This document shows, in pieces, positions 1-9,049 of a stretch of 64,000 nucleotides of DNA. Every line of letters starts with the position of its first letter. Position 1 is the first letter of the stretch. The translations under genes were made by a program, and so were the position numbers. The notes below the pieces were generated by a model. That model saw nothing but the letters and a program-made list of their open reading frames with translations. It searched no databases and was not told where the DNA came from. The stretch comes from Candidatus Methylophosphatis roskildensis (GTDB lineage: Bacteria; Pseudomonadota; Gammaproteobacteria; Burkholderiales; Rhodocyclaceae), in the NCBI GenBank assembly GCA_016708905.1, contig JADJEV010000002.1, positions 186,001-250,000 on the forward strand. Reading direction: 5' to 3'.

Positions 1-362
1 GCCGCACCGGCGCGATCAAGAAGGGCGACGAGGTGGTGGGCTCGGAAACCAAGGTCAAGGTGGTCAAGAACAAGGTGGCGCCGCCGTTCCGCCAGGCCGA
101 GTTCGACATTTTGTACGGTGAAGGTATCTCGCGCGAGGGCGAGATCATCGACATGGGTGTGAACCACAAGCTGGTCGACAAGTCGGGTGCCTGGTACGCC
201 TACAACGGCGATCGCATCGGCCAGGGCAAGGACAACGCGCGCGAATACCTGCGCGAACACCCGGAGATCGCGCGCGAAATCGAGAACAAGATCCGCGCGG
301 CGGTCAATCTGCCCGAGTTGCCGACGGTGACGGCTGCACCCCAGGCTGCGGCGGCTGCCTAG
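1..362 (+). CDS. recA: Recombinase RecA, C-terminal part (5' end outside window)
   Basis: RecA is the DNA-dependent ATPase that drives homologous strand exchange and LexA cleavage. Only the last ~119 codons are present; reading starts at base 3. The visible part carries the conserved segment GEGISREGEIIDMG and the C-terminal DNA-gating domain with YNGDRIGQGKDNAREYL. It ends in an Ala-rich tail, as usual in betaproteobacteria. recX starts 10 bases after the stop, the usual recA-recX arrangement, so both are probably transcribed together under LexA control from a promoter outside the window. Confidence 0.97.
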   Translation, partial: RTGAIKKGDEVVGSETKVKVVKNKVAPPFRQAEFDILYGEGISREGEIIDMGVNHKLVDKSGAWYAYNGDRIGQGKDNAREYLREHPEIAREIENKIRAAVNLPELPTVTAAPQAAAAA

Positions 363-372
363 TTCCGGACGG

Positions 373-816
373 ATGGAGCTCACCTTGCGCGAGCGGGCTC
401 TGCGCCTGCTCGCACGCCGCGACCACTCGCGCGTCGAACTGGTGCGCAAGCTCGCAACCCACGCTACTTCGGAAGAAATCGATTCCCTGGCGACCCAACT
501 GGAGCAATCCGGCCTGCTATCCGATGCGCGCTTTGCCGAGAGCTTCGTCGCCGCGCGCGGTGCCCGGCTGGGTACGCTCAAGCTGCGTCACGAATTGAAG
601 AATCGTGGCATCGCGCCTGAGTTGATCGAAGCGCATGCCGCGCGCGATACCGAATCCGAACTCGAAAGCGCGCGCGCGCTGTGGTTGCGCAAGTTCGGCT
701 CGAAGCCTGCGGACGCGCGAGACTACGCGAAGCAGGCGCGCTTTCTTGCGGCTCGCGGGTTTTCGTCCGGGGTCGTGCACCGCTTGCTGAAGGATCCGCT
801 GGGGGATGCGCAGTGA
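373..816 (+). CDS. recX: Regulatory protein RecX
   Basis: RecX binds the RecA filament and limits RecA activity. The 147-residue product has the usual size and the three-helix repeats of the family: an N-terminal LRERALRLLARRDHSRVEL segment, a central SDARFAESFVAAR segment and a C-terminal ARGFSSGVVHRLL segment. It follows recA by 10 bases and is probably translated from the same message. After its stop a GC-rich repeat-like spacer separates it from lptB. The family call is secure from length, motif pattern and position beside recA. Confidence 0.95.
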   Translation: MELTLRERALRLLARRDHSRVELVRKLATHATSEEIDSLATQLEQSGLLSDARFAESFVAARGARLGTLKLRHELKNRGIAPELIEAHAARDTESELESARALWLRKFGSKPADARDYAKQARFLAARGFSSGVVHRLLKDPLGDAQ

Positions 817-819
817 GGC

Positions 820-886
820 CGCCGGGCCGCCCCAAGGGCTCACGTTCCCGCTTGGCGGGACGGCGCGCAGCGCCAAAGGTGCCCAT
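820..886 (+). repeat. GC-rich intergenic repeat-like element between recX and lptB
   Basis: The spacer starts with GGCCGCCGGGCCGCCCCAAG and contains a short hairpin, CCCGC-TTG-GCGGG, at 847-859. It resembles the CCCCAAGGG...CGGGA intergenic elements common in Burkholderiales and relatives. That resemblance is from memory and was not searched. Its 3' end supplies the AAAGGTG ribosome-binding sequence of lptB. No second copy was noticed in this window. Confidence 0.4.
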
Positions 887-1609
887 ATGAGCATGCTCCG
901 GGTGAACAGCCTGCGCAAGAAATACAAATCGCGTACCGTGGTGAAGGATGTCTCGTTCGAGATCGCCAGCGGTGAAGTGGTCGGCCTGCTCGGGCCCAAC
1001 GGCGCCGGCAAGACCACCTGTTTCTACATGATCGTGGGACTGATTGCGGCCGACGGCGGAGAAATCGCGCTCGATGGCCAGACGCTCACCCACATGCCGA
1101 TTCACCGTCGCGCGAAACTCGGCTTGTCCTACCTGCCGCAGGAGGTCTCGGTGTTTCGCAAGCTCAACGTGGCTGAGAACATCGAGGCCGTGCTGGAACT
1201 GCAGGGGTTGTCGAAGAACCGGATCCGCGAGCGGCTGGAAGAACTACTCGACGAACTGCATATCGCCCACCTGCGCGACAACACTGCGATTTCGCTCTCC
1301 GGTGGCGAGCGTCGAAGGGTCGAGATCGCCCGCGCGCTGGCCACCAGTCCGCGTCTGATTCTGCTGGATGAACCGTTCGCCGGCGTCGATCCGATCGCGG
1401 TGATCGACATCCAGAAGATCATCGCCTATCTGAAGCAGCGCGAGATCGGCGTGCTGATCACCGATCACAACGTCCGCGAGACACTGGGCATCTGCGACCG
1501 CGCCTACATCATCAACGAAGGCGAGGTGATGGCGGCAGGAAGTGCGCAGGAAATTGTTTATAATGAAAGCGTCCGGAAAGTCTATCTGGGCGAAAATTTC
1601 CGTCTCTGA
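887..1609 (+). CDS. lptB: LPS export ABC transporter ATP-binding protein LptB
   Basis: LptB is the cytoplasmic ATPase that powers extraction of lipopolysaccharide from the inner membrane by LptFG. The 240-residue protein has Walker A GPNGAGKT at residues 36-43, the LSGGE signature at 137-141 and Walker B LILLDEP at 157-163, then the H-loop ITDHN. I chose the ATG at 887 because the product then has the family length; in-frame codons back to 806 only read through the upstream repeat. lptB next to rpoN is the normal proteobacterial order. The usual upstream lptC and lptA are absent, and recX stands there instead. Confidence 0.96.
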   Translation: MSMLRVNSLRKKYKSRTVVKDVSFEIASGEVVGLLGPNGAGKTTCFYMIVGLIAADGGEIALDGQTLTHMPIHRRAKLGLSYLPQEVSVFRKLNVAENIEAVLELQGLSKNRIRERLEELLDELHIAHLRDNTAISLSGGERRRVEIARALATSPRLILLDEPFAGVDPIAVIDIQKIIAYLKQREIGVLITDHNVRETLGICDRAYIINEGEVMAAGSAQEIVYNESVRKVYLGENFRL

Positions 1610-1727
1610 GCGACGGACAAATTATGCTGTTTGCAGAGCCTTTCACCCCGCGTCTTCCAGTCGCCATTCGCCGCCGACGTGCCGCGCGCCGCACCAATAC
1701 AATACCGAGTCGATGGTGCGTTGATCG

Positions 1728-3182
1728 ATGAAGCAAACCCTCCAGCTCCGTCTGTCCCAGCATCTTGCGCTGACCCCGCAACTGCAGCAGTCGATTCGTT
1801 TGCTTCAACTGTCGACGCTGGAACTCAATCAGGAGATCGAGAAGTTCCTCTCGGACAATCCGCTGATGGAGCGCGACGACATCGAACCCGAGTCGACGCC
1901 CTACCTACCCGGTCAGGAGGGCGCATCGCCATCGACGCAGGCAGCGGAGTCGCCGCGCGAGCAAACTGCGGACCAGCAGGAGAGCAGCGGCGGCGGCGAC
2001 GATTCCGCGATCGACTGGTTTGCCGAGGGAGGCAGCGGGGCGAGCGGTCCACGTGGGGACGACGACGACAACGACTATCAGGACATCCAGGCGGCGGGTA
2101 CGACGCTGCGCGATCACCTGTCGTCACAGCTGGCGCTGACCCAGTTATCCGATCGTGACCGCAGCCTGACCCGGTTCCTGATCGAAGCGATCGACGACGA
2201 CGGCTACCTGACGCAGTCGCTGGATGATCTGTTACCTCTTCTGCCTGACGAGTACGAGTTCGAACTCGATGATCTGCTGATTGCATTGCGTCACATGCAG
2301 AGCATGGATCCGCCGGGCGTCGCGGCGCGCAGTGCCGCGGAATGCCTCGCCCTGCAATTGGTCAATATGGGGGCGACGCCGGACCGCGATCTCGCGCTGT
2401 CCATCGTGCGCCAGCATATCGAATTGCTGGCGGCTCGTGACTACGTGAAAATCAAGAAGGCGCTGGGCTGCAGCGACGACGAATTGCGCCGCGCGCACCA
2501 GCTCATTTGTTCGCTCAATCCGCGTCCCGGTGCGCAGTTCTCGTCGATCGATACGCGTTACATCGTGCCCGACGTGATCGTCAAGAAGCTGCGCAGCCAG
2601 TGGCTCACTGCGTTGAATCCCGATGCCATGCCCAAGCTGCGCATCAACCGGCTTTACGCCGGCATCCTGCAGCAACAGCGCAGCAACGGCGCCGGGGCGT
2701 CCGGGCTGTCATCGCAACTGCAGGAGGCCAAGTGGTTCATCAAGAACGTGCAGCAGCGCTTCGACACCATCCTGCGTGTGTCGCAGGCGATCGTGAACCG
2801 GCAGCGCCAGTTTTTCGATTATGGCGAAGTCGCGATGCGTCCGTTGACGCTGCGCGAAATCGCCGAGGAACTCGGCCTGCATGAATCGACGATCTCGCGC
2901 GTGACGACGCAGAAGTTCATGGCGACGCCGCGCGGCATCTTCGAACTCAAGTATTTCTTCGGCAGTCATGTTTCGACGGTTGCCGGTGGCGAATGCTCGG
3001 CCACCGCGATTCGCGCGCTGATTCGTCAGCTCGTGGGCGCGGAGGATACCAAGCGTCCGCTGTCGGACGCCAAGATTGCCGAGATTCTCGGCCAGCAGGG
3101 CATCGTTGTGGCGCGTCGTACGATCGCGAAGTACCGCGAAGCGCTCAACATCCCGTCGGTCAATCTGCGCAAGTCCATCTAG
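1728..3182 (+). CDS. rpoN: RNA polymerase sigma-54 factor RpoN
   Basis: Sigma-54 directs RNA polymerase to -24/-12 promoters that need AAA+ activators such as RtcR, which is encoded further on in this window. The 484-residue protein has the Gln/Leu-rich region I at the N terminus (LRLSQHLALTPQLQQSIRLL). An acidic, low-complexity linker follows at about 55-120. The core-binding and helix-turn-helix regions include ELGLHESTISRVTTQK, and the RpoN box ARRTIAKYRE lies near the C terminus. It lies 118 bases after lptB and 23 bases before hpf, the conserved order. Confidence 0.97.
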   Translation: MKQTLQLRLSQHLALTPQLQQSIRLLQLSTLELNQEIEKFLSDNPLMERDDIEPESTPYLPGQEGASPSTQAAESPREQTADQQESSGGGDDSAIDWFAEGGSGASGPRGDDDDNDYQDIQAAGTTLRDHLSSQLALTQLSDRDRSLTRFLIEAIDDDGYLTQSLDDLLPLLPDEYEFELDDLLIALRHMQSMDPPGVAARSAAECLALQLVNMGATPDRDLALSIVRQHIELLAARDYVKIKKALGCSDDELRRAHQLICSLNPRPGAQFSSIDTRYIVPDVIVKKLRSQWLTALNPDAMPKLRINRLYAGILQQQRSNGAGASGLSSQLQEAKWFIKNVQQRFDTILRVSQAIVNRQRQFFDYGEVAMRPLTLREIAEELGLHESTISRVTTQKFMATPRGIFELKYFFGSHVSTVAGGECSATAIRALIRQLVGAEDTKRPLSDAKIAEILGQQGIVVARRTIAKYREALNIPSVNLRKSI

Positions 3183-3205
3183 AACCATTCCGGAGAGGAG
3201 CGAAC

Positions 3206-3529
3206 ATGAATCTGACGATCACCGGGCATCACATCGAAGTCACGCCGGCCATACGCGATTACACGACGAACAAGCTCGATCGCGTTATTCGGCATTTCGA
3301 TCATGTCACCAGTGTCAACGTGATTCTGTCGGTCGAGAAGCTGCGACAGAAGGCGGAGGTCACCCTGCATGTGCGCGGCAAGGACATCTTCTCCGAAGCC
3401 GAGGACCAAGACCTGTATGCCGCGATCGATGCACTGATCGACAAGCTCGACCGTCAGGTAGTCAAGCACAAGCAGAAGACCCAGGATCACGGTCACGACA
3501 CTCTCAAGAATCACCCCGTGACCGAGTAG
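3206..3529 (+). CDS. hpf: Ribosome hibernation-promoting factor HPF (short/YhbH type)
   Basis: HPF binds the 30S subunit and favours inactive ribosomes in stationary phase. The 107-residue product begins MNLTITGHHIEVTPAIRDY and has the compact beta-alpha-beta fold of the short form; the dimerisation domain of long HPF is missing. The start at 3206 is fixed by a strong GGAGAGGAG ribosome site at 3192-3200. It sits between rpoN and ptsN as in most betaproteobacteria and gammaproteobacteria. The C-terminal His-rich tail (QDHGHDTLKNH) is typical of family variation. Confidence 0.95.
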   Translation: MNLTITGHHIEVTPAIRDYTTNKLDRVIRHFDHVTSVNVILSVEKLRQKAEVTLHVRGKDIFSEAEDQDLYAAIDALIDKLDRQVVKHKQKTQDHGHDTLKNHPVTE

Positions 3530-3654
3530 GCTAGCCGAGACGAGGCCAAGGCGTATAATCTCGATTTGCTTTTCGACAAACCCGGTCTCGACATCCCAAG
3601 ACATTCGAGCATCCATGCCGCGCGTGAATCATGCGCGGCACGCAACACATCCAG

Positions 3655-4140
3655 ATGAATCTCATCGCGAAACTGCTGCCCCTGAACAACGTCGCAATTG
3701 ACCTCGAGGCGAGCAGCAAGAAGCGCGTTTTCGAGCAAGCGGGACTGATGTTCGAAAACAACCAAGGCATCGCGCGCAGCCTGGTGTTCGATAGCCTGCT
3801 GGCACGGGAAAGGCTCGGCTCGACCGGGCTCGGCCAAGGGATCGCAATCCCTCACGGGCGCATCAAGGGACTCAAGGAAGCGGTGGGGGGGTTCGTCAGG
3901 CTCGCCCAACCCGTGCAGTTCGATGCGCCCGATGGCAAGCCGGTCAGTCTGTTGTTCGTGCTGCTGGTTCCCGAACAGGCCAACGAGCATCATCTGCAGA
4001 TTCTGTCCGAGCTCGCCCAGGTGTTCAGCGACAAGGCCTTCCGCGAACTGCTCGGCAAGGCGGTGACTGCGCAAGAAATTCATTCGCTGTTCTCGACATG
4101 GGATCCCAATGCAGCAAACCACCGTCGGACAGCTGTTTGA
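3655..4140 (+). CDS. ptsN: PTS IIA-like nitrogen regulatory protein PtsN (EIIA-Ntr)
   Basis: PtsN is the terminal phosphoacceptor of the nitrogen phosphotransferase relay (PtsP-NPr-PtsN) and regulates potassium and nitrogen physiology by protein contacts. The 161-residue protein carries the phosphorylated histidine in GIAIPHGRIKG (His67). I chose the ATG at 3655 (MNLIAKLLPL), the family-typical start; an in-frame ATG at 3631 would add eight unrelated residues. The 3' end overlaps the hprK start by 32 bases, which implies translational coupling. Confidence 0.95.
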   Translation: MNLIAKLLPLNNVAIDLEASSKKRVFEQAGLMFENNQGIARSLVFDSLLARERLGSTGLGQGIAIPHGRIKGLKEAVGGFVRLAQPVQFDAPDGKPVSLLFVLLVPEQANEHHLQILSELAQVFSDKAFRELLGKAVTAQEIHSLFSTWDPNAANHRRTAV

Positions 4141-5044
4141 AGACAACCGCGAAAAACTCCAGCTGACCCATGTCAGCGGTAGCCTTGATGCACTGATCAA
4201 GGCTACGGATGAGTCCGTATGGCCGGCCGATCTGGTTGGTCACATGAATCAGATGCACCTGAACCGCCTGCAGGTCGTCGGCGCTGCCGAGATCGCGTGG
4301 GCAGCGCGTCAGCCGCCTGAGCGCATGCGCAATCGGATGGACGAGATTGCCCAGGTGCGTCCGCCGGCAATCATCATGGCTGATGGATGCGAGGTCATCG
4401 AGGCGACCGCACGGATGTCGGCCGAAACCGGTGTGGCGGTTTTCACGACGTCGTTACCCTCGGCTTCGGTCATCGATCTGCTCCGGCTTTACCTTTCGCG
4501 TGCGCTGGCCGAACGAACCACCCTGCATGGCGTGTTCATGGACGTCCTCGGCCTAGGTGTCCTGATCACGGGGGAATCCGGAGCCGGCAAGAGTGAACTT
4601 GCGCTCGAACTGATTACTCGAGGCCATGGCCTGGTGGCGGACGACATAGTCGAGGTGTTTCGCGTCGCACCCGAGACGCTGGAAGGCCGCTGTCCTGAAC
4701 TGCTGATGGATTTCCTCGAAGTGCGGGGCCTCGGACTTATCAACATACGCACCATCTTCGGTGAGACCGCGCGTCGGCGCAAAATGCGCCTGCGCCTGAT
4801 TGTGCACCTGCAAAAACCCTCCCCTGGCGTTCCCGAGGCAACCCGCCTTCCTCTGGACGACCAGACTCAGGTCGTCATCGGCGTACCAATTCGTCGAGTC
4901 GTGTTGCCGGTCGCGGCCGGTCGCAACCTCGCCGTATTGCTCGAGGCAGCAGTTCGGACAACGGTTCTGATGCTGCGCGGAATCGACGCCAACAAGGAAT
5001 TCATTGACCGACAACGACGTGCGATTGACGGGCAGGATATATGA
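4109..5044 (+). CDS. hprK: HPr kinase/phosphorylase HprK
   Basis: HprK phosphorylates and dephosphorylates the serine of HPr-like proteins. In betaproteobacteria it works with an incomplete PTS rather than sugar uptake. The 311-residue product has Walker A GESGAGKS at 155-162, the catalytic pair DD at 178-179 and the family signature LEVRGLGLINIRTIFG. The start is MQQTTVGQLFEDNREKL, inside the ptsN end. The gene is the last of the lptB-rpoN-hpf-ptsN-hprK group; an insertion sequence lies 75 bases after its stop, and rapZ, its frequent neighbour, is 13 kb away. Confidence 0.97.
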   Translation: MQQTTVGQLFEDNREKLQLTHVSGSLDALIKATDESVWPADLVGHMNQMHLNRLQVVGAAEIAWAARQPPERMRNRMDEIAQVRPPAIIMADGCEVIEATARMSAETGVAVFTTSLPSASVIDLLRLYLSRALAERTTLHGVFMDVLGLGVLITGESGAGKSELALELITRGHGLVADDIVEVFRVAPETLEGRCPELLMDFLEVRGLGLINIRTIFGETARRRKMRLRLIVHLQKPSPGVPEATRLPLDDQTQVVIGVPIRRVVLPVAAGRNLAVLLEAAVRTTVLMLRGIDANKEFIDRQRRAIDGQDI

Positions 5045-5119
5045 CGGGCAGCGGACGTACGTCAACCGGGCCGGTTTGTAGCGCGTTCACGAATGGCTGT
5101 CAAACCGAAGTCATATTCC

Positions 5120-7214
5120 TAGCCCAAGTTTGTAAACATACGTCATAAATCGCGGTTTCCCGCGGGGTCGAATTCCATAACCCGTTGATTTTATTAGCGC
5201 CCCAATTTTCCGCTGAAATGTAGTGCCATAATCATTGCTTCGTGCGGTTTCCGGCCTGCTTTTTGCGTTACGCTTGCGGGCGTGTTCATCCGTACCACCC
5301 CCACCCGCAACAGCACGACGGGCGAAACCTATATCACCCACCGCCTGGTGAAGAGCCGCCGTGTCGGCGGCAAGGTGCGACAGGTCACCCTGCTCAATCT
5401 CGGTCGCCATTTCCCTCTGGCCAAGGAACGCTGGCCGGATCTGTGTGCGCGCCTCGAACAGCTCTTGTCCGGGCAGCAGGCGCTGATGCCGATGGCGGTC
5501 ATGGAGAGCGTGGAGCGGTACGCCCAGCATTGTTTTGCCCGGCTGGTGGCTCAAGGTGGCGCAGCGACGTCGGCCGGTACGGCAAGCGCTGCGTCCGCCG
5601 CGTCGCCCGCAGCCTTTGTCGAAGTCGATCCGGACAGTCTGGAATTCACCCAGCCGCGCTCCATCGGCGTCGAACACGTGGCCCTGGCAGCGATGCGCGA
5701 ACTGGCCTTCGAACCGCTGCTGGAATCACTGGGGATCAATGGGGTGATGCGCACGGCCATTGTCGGCTCGATCATCGCCCGCATGGCCGCGCCGGGGTCG
5801 GAATTGGCCGCCCATCGCTGGCTGACCGGAACCAGCGGTCTGGGTGATCTGCTGGAGGTCGATCTGGCCGCGCTGCCCTTGTCGCGCCTGTATCGCGCCT
5901 CGGACCTATTGATGAAGCACCGCGAGGAGATCGAAACCCGGCTGTTTGCCCGGATCGAAACGCTGTTCGCTCTGGAGGCGAGCGTGACGTTGTACGACCT
6001 GACCAACACCTATTTCGAAGGCGCGGCGGCGGCGAATCCCAAGGCGGCACGAGGACGTTCGAAGGAGAAGCGCAGTGACTGCCCGCTGCTGACCCTGGGC
6101 GTGGTCTGCGATGGCAGCGGGTTCATCCGCCGCTCGCGCGTCTTCGCCGGCAATGCGCTGGAGTGCCGCACCCTGGAGGGGATGCTGATCGGTCTGGCGG
6201 CGCCAGCGGGAGCCTTGGTGATCATGGATCGGGGCATTGCCACGGTGGCGAATCTGGCCTGGCTTGTGGAACACGGGTATCGCTATCTGGTGGTGAGCCG
6301 CGAGCGCGAGCGGCGCTTTGACGCCGACGAGGCGATTGATCTCGTGTCCGCCGGTGAGGAGACGATCCAGGTGGTGCGGGAACTCTCCGAGGATGCTCTG
6401 GAGGTGCGGCTGCATTGCCATTCGCCCGGTCGGGCGCAGAAGGAGACCGGAATCATGGAGCGCTTCTGCACCCGCTTCGAGGCGGGCCTGACGAAACTGG
6501 CCAATGGGCTGACGACCCCGCGCGGGGAGAAGCGTCCCGACCGACTTCAGGAACGCATCGGACGCCTGAAGGCGGCCAGTCGCGGGGCGGGACAGCATTA
6601 CACGGTGACCCTGGAGACCGATGCGCTTGGCAAGGCGGTCACGGCGCTGCGCTGGGAGAAGACGCCTGTCCCCGGCACGATGCTGACCGATCCGGGGGTC
6701 TATTGTTTGCGTAGCAACGAGCTGTCCTGGGATGCCACGCGCTTGTGGCGTACCCTACATGATGCTGACCGACCTTGAGGCGGTGTTTCGCAGCCTGAAG
6801 GGGGAACTGGGGTTGCGTCCGATCTTCCATTCGAAGGAGGAACGCTCCGACGGCCATCTGTTCATCTCGGTGCTGGCTTATCAGTTCGTCCAGACAATTC
6901 GCCAACGCCTGAGGGCGCATGGCATTCACGATTCTTGGGCCAGTTTGCGCGAGGTGCTGGCGGTGCAGCCCCGCGTGACCGCCAGCTTCGTGCAGAAGGA
7001 CGGCCGTACCTTGCATGTGCGCAAGCCCACGCGTCCCGAGCCCGATCTCGTGCGTCTTTATGACGCTCTTGGCCTGGCTCACCCACCCGGAGGTGTTCAG
7101 AAACTGATCTCCTGACTCCGCCACAACGCGAATGTAGTGCCACTCGCGAGACTTGTTTGGTGCATCTGCTTGATGCTTAAGGAGTTTTTGACACAGTCGA
7201 CAAACATGGGCTAG
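5120..7214 (+). mobile_element. IS1634-like insertion sequence, copy 1
   Basis: The element is about 2.1 kb. Imperfect inverted ends read CTAGCCCAAGTTTGT at 5120-5134 and, in reverse complement, CTAGCCCATGTTTGT at 7200-7214. CTAG stands at both outer edges, so it may be a 4-bp target duplication or part of the ends. No longer duplication is visible. The 10-bp word ATGTAGTGCC occurs just inside each side (5218-5227 and 7132-7141) in the same orientation. It carries one transposase gene with a frameshift. The right edge touches the ribosome site of the next gene. Confidence 0.85.
5282..7115 (+). pseudogene. IS1634-family transposase, frameshifted
   Basis: The protein starts with GTG at 5282 (FIRTTPTRNSTTGETY), a typical IS1634/IS4-type N terminus. 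It continues through a DDE transposase with YDLTNTYFEG, VVCDGSGFI and VIMDRGIATVANL. Near 6757 the frame breaks within an ACCCT stretch: the reading ...LWRT must jump +1 to continue ...YMMLTDLEAVFRSLKGELG, which contains the catalytic glutamate region. The rest is intact to a stop at 7115. One extra C explains the shift. Programmed frameshifting is possible but no clear slippery signal is seen, so this copy is probably inactive on its own. Confidence 0.85.
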
Positions 7215-7223
7215 GAGATGCCA

Positions 7224-7550
7224 ATGAAGTCGAGACTGATGTTGAGCGCTGTCGCGTCGCTGTTTGCTGCGGGTTTGGCCATTTCGCCGGTCGCCTATGC
7301 CACTCCGCAGCAGGACAAGATGAAAGCCTGCAATGCAGACGCGAAGGGCAAGAAGGGTGATGAGCGCAAGGCGTTCATGAAGGAATGCTTATCTGCAAAG
7401 AGGCCTGAAGAGGCATCCGCGATGACATCGCAGCAACCCACGATGTCACCGCAACAGCAAAAGATGAAGAACTGCAATGCGGACGCGAAGGCCAAGGCTC
7501 TAGCGGGGGATGAGCGCAAGAAGTTCATGAGTACCTGCCTCAAGGGTTGA
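7224..7550 (+). CDS. PsiF repeat protein, exported
   Basis: The 108-residue product has a signal peptide (about residues 1-26, ending PVAYA) and two PsiF repeats. Each has the pattern KMKxCNADAKxK...GDERKxFMxxCL. PsiF proteins are small exported proteins first named from phosphate-starvation genes of Escherichia coli; their molecular role is unknown. I chose the ATG at 7224 because AGGAG at 7213-7217 is well spaced for it; an ATG at 7218 overlaps that site. The insertion sequence ends at 7214, so the original promoter has been moved about 2 kb away. A hairpin terminator follows the gene. Confidence 0.9.
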   Translation: MKSRLMLSAVASLFAAGLAISPVAYATPQQDKMKACNADAKGKKGDERKAFMKECLSAKRPEEASAMTSQQPTMSPQQQKMKNCNADAKAKALAGDERKKFMSTCLKG

Positions 7551-7570
7551 TTCTGCGCACCCAGTCGGAG

Positions 7571-7602
7571 AACGGCGGTCGGCAGACCGCCGTTCGTCTT
7601 TG
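7571..7602 (+). terminator. Rho-independent terminator after the psiF-like gene
   Basis: A perfect 10-bp stem, AACGGCGGTC / GACCGCCGTT, with a 4-base loop (GGCA) is followed by CGTCTTTG. It lies 21 bases after the stop of the PsiF-like gene and before the next start. Confidence 0.75.
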
Positions 7603-7702
7603 CGCTCGTCCGCACGGCTATGACATAAGACCGATTCACTTCCTGCGTGCGGCGCGTAAAATGCGGCGACGTCCAATCCAACTTCTGTTCTGGGGGAATC
7701 AC

Positions 7703-8572
7703 ATGAAGGCAAATCTGCGTCTGGCCGCGCTCCTGGCTTCGCTTGCTCTGGCTGGCTGTCTTTCCAACCCGGTTCAGATGGGCTCGCCCGAGGCCAAGAC
7801 GACGGCGACCGGCGCAGCAGGAGGTGCGACGTCGAGTGGTGCTAACGCCCAGCTCGAACGCTGTGACCGTCCGCTGGGGACACTGGCACTTCTGGAAGAT
7901 CAGAACTCTGACTGGTACAGAATCCTTACCGGCGAGTACCGGCTTACTTCCACCGTGCCCTTGCTTCGATTGCTGGTGCAGCAAAGCAACTGCTTCGTGG
8001 TCGTCGAGCGGGGCCGCGGCTTCCAGCAGATGACCACCGAGCGTGCGCTCGAGCAATCCGGCGAGCTGCGCAAAAGCTCGAATTTCGGCAAGGGCCAGAT
8101 GGTATCGGCCGACTATGGCCTTACTCCAACGGTAATCTTCAGTGCGCGTGACACCGGCGGAATGGGCGGCGCACTGGGCGGAATCAGTCGGCACCTGGGG
8201 GTGATTGGTGCGATCGGGGCCGGCGTCAAGCAGCGCGAGGCGAGTACCATGTTGGCACTGGTCGATAACCGCTCGGGTGTGCAGGTATCGGCGTCCGAGG
8301 GCAGTTCGTCGAAGACCGATTTTTCCATTTTTGGCGGGCTGATCGGCACCGGTGCTGGGGGCGGCCTTGGCGGCTATTCCAATACGCCCGAAGGCAAAGT
8401 GATCGCCGCCGCCTTCACCGACGCTTACAACCAGATGGTCAGGGTGTTGCGCAACTATAAACCACAGCAGGCCACTGGCCCGCACGGACTGGGCACGGGC
8501 GGCTCGCTTGGTGTGGACGGCGACAGGGCCCCTTCAGCTCCCGCCGCAGCGCCAACCAGGAGGAGGCGATAG
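7703..8572 (+). CDS. CsgG/HfaB-like outer-membrane lipoprotein
   Basis: The 289-residue product begins with a lipoprotein signal peptide ending LALAGC, so it should be lipidated and sorted to the outer membrane. The mature part resembles the CsgG/HfaB family, which forms secretion channels for curli subunits or anchors holdfasts: YRLTSTVPLLRLLVQQSNCFVVVERG, then GLTPTVIFSARDTGG and a glycine-rich segment. I chose the ATG at 7703 because it opens the signal peptide. No curli genes lie nearby, so the substrate is unknown. Ala/Pro/Arg-rich residues end the protein. A terminator follows. Confidence 0.75.
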   Translation: MKANLRLAALLASLALAGCLSNPVQMGSPEAKTTATGAAGGATSSGANAQLERCDRPLGTLALLEDQNSDWYRILTGEYRLTSTVPLLRLLVQQSNCFVVVERGRGFQQMTTERALEQSGELRKSSNFGKGQMVSADYGLTPTVIFSARDTGGMGGALGGISRHLGVIGAIGAGVKQREASTMLALVDNRSGVQVSASEGSSSKTDFSIFGGLIGTGAGGGLGGYSNTPEGKVIAAAFTDAYNQMVRVLRNYKPQQATGPHGLGTGGSLGVDGDRAPSAPAAAPTRRRR

Positions 8573-8598
8573 GCTTTCGCACTCCACTCGTTGGGTCG

Positions 8599-8631
8599 AC
8601 GGGCCACGTCATCGTGGCCCGTATTGCTTTT
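8599..8631 (+). terminator. Rho-independent terminator after the CsgG-like gene
   Basis: A 10-bp perfect stem, ACGGGCCACG / CGTGGCCCGT, with loop TCAT is followed by ATTGCTTTT. It lies between the plus-strand lipoprotein gene and the convergent minus-strand small gene. Confidence 0.75.
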
Positions 8632-8634
8632 GAA

Positions 8635-8823
8635 TCAGTCCTGTTCGTCGCGCCTCGGCGGCGGGTTGGCGACAACTGGATGCAAAGTCTGAGAATGCCG
8701 CTCGGTCGAGGTTCGGTCGGTTGACTGCGAGACGCCGCGGGACGACACAATCAGGCGGTCCTGGGCGCCGGGAGACAGCCCCAGCGCAACGATCGACGCT
8801 TCAATGAACTTGTCCAGATACAT
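8635..8823 (-). CDS. Small hypothetical protein, 62 residues
   Basis: No known family is recognised. The start at 8823 is supported by a good ribosome site, AAAGGAGA, seven bases upstream on the minus strand. The product begins MYLDKFIEASIVALGLSPGA, where the first half could form one amphipathic or weakly hydrophobic helix. It ends in a polar Pro/Arg/Asp tail. The reading frame stays open upstream, so a longer protein starting near 8871 is possible. It lies downstream of the cyclase-FHA gene on the same strand and may be co-transcribed with it. Confidence 0.5.
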   Translation of the reverse strand: MYLDKFIEASIVALGLSPGAQDRLIVSSRGVSQSTDRTSTERHSQTLHPVVANPPPRRDEQD

Positions 8824-9049
8824 GACCAGTCTCCTTTCTGCCGGTGCGAGTTCGAAGCCACACACTTGCATGCCCTGTGCCAGGAGTTTTTTATTATCAA
8901 TCAATGGGTTGACCGAAGCAATGGTATCTGGGCTGTCGCCGGGACGGGACAACACATCGCCCGAAGCTGAAATTGCCTCTGATTCAAGGATCTGAATGTC
9001 GCAGGACAGCGACCAGAAGTGGCGGCGATGTCCGCCCCGTGAATAACGT

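Noticed and set aside
5218..7141. ATGTAGTGCC words taken as the ends of the IS1634-like element
   Set aside because: They are in direct, not inverted, orientation. True inverted ends with CTAGCCCAA are found further out on both sides.
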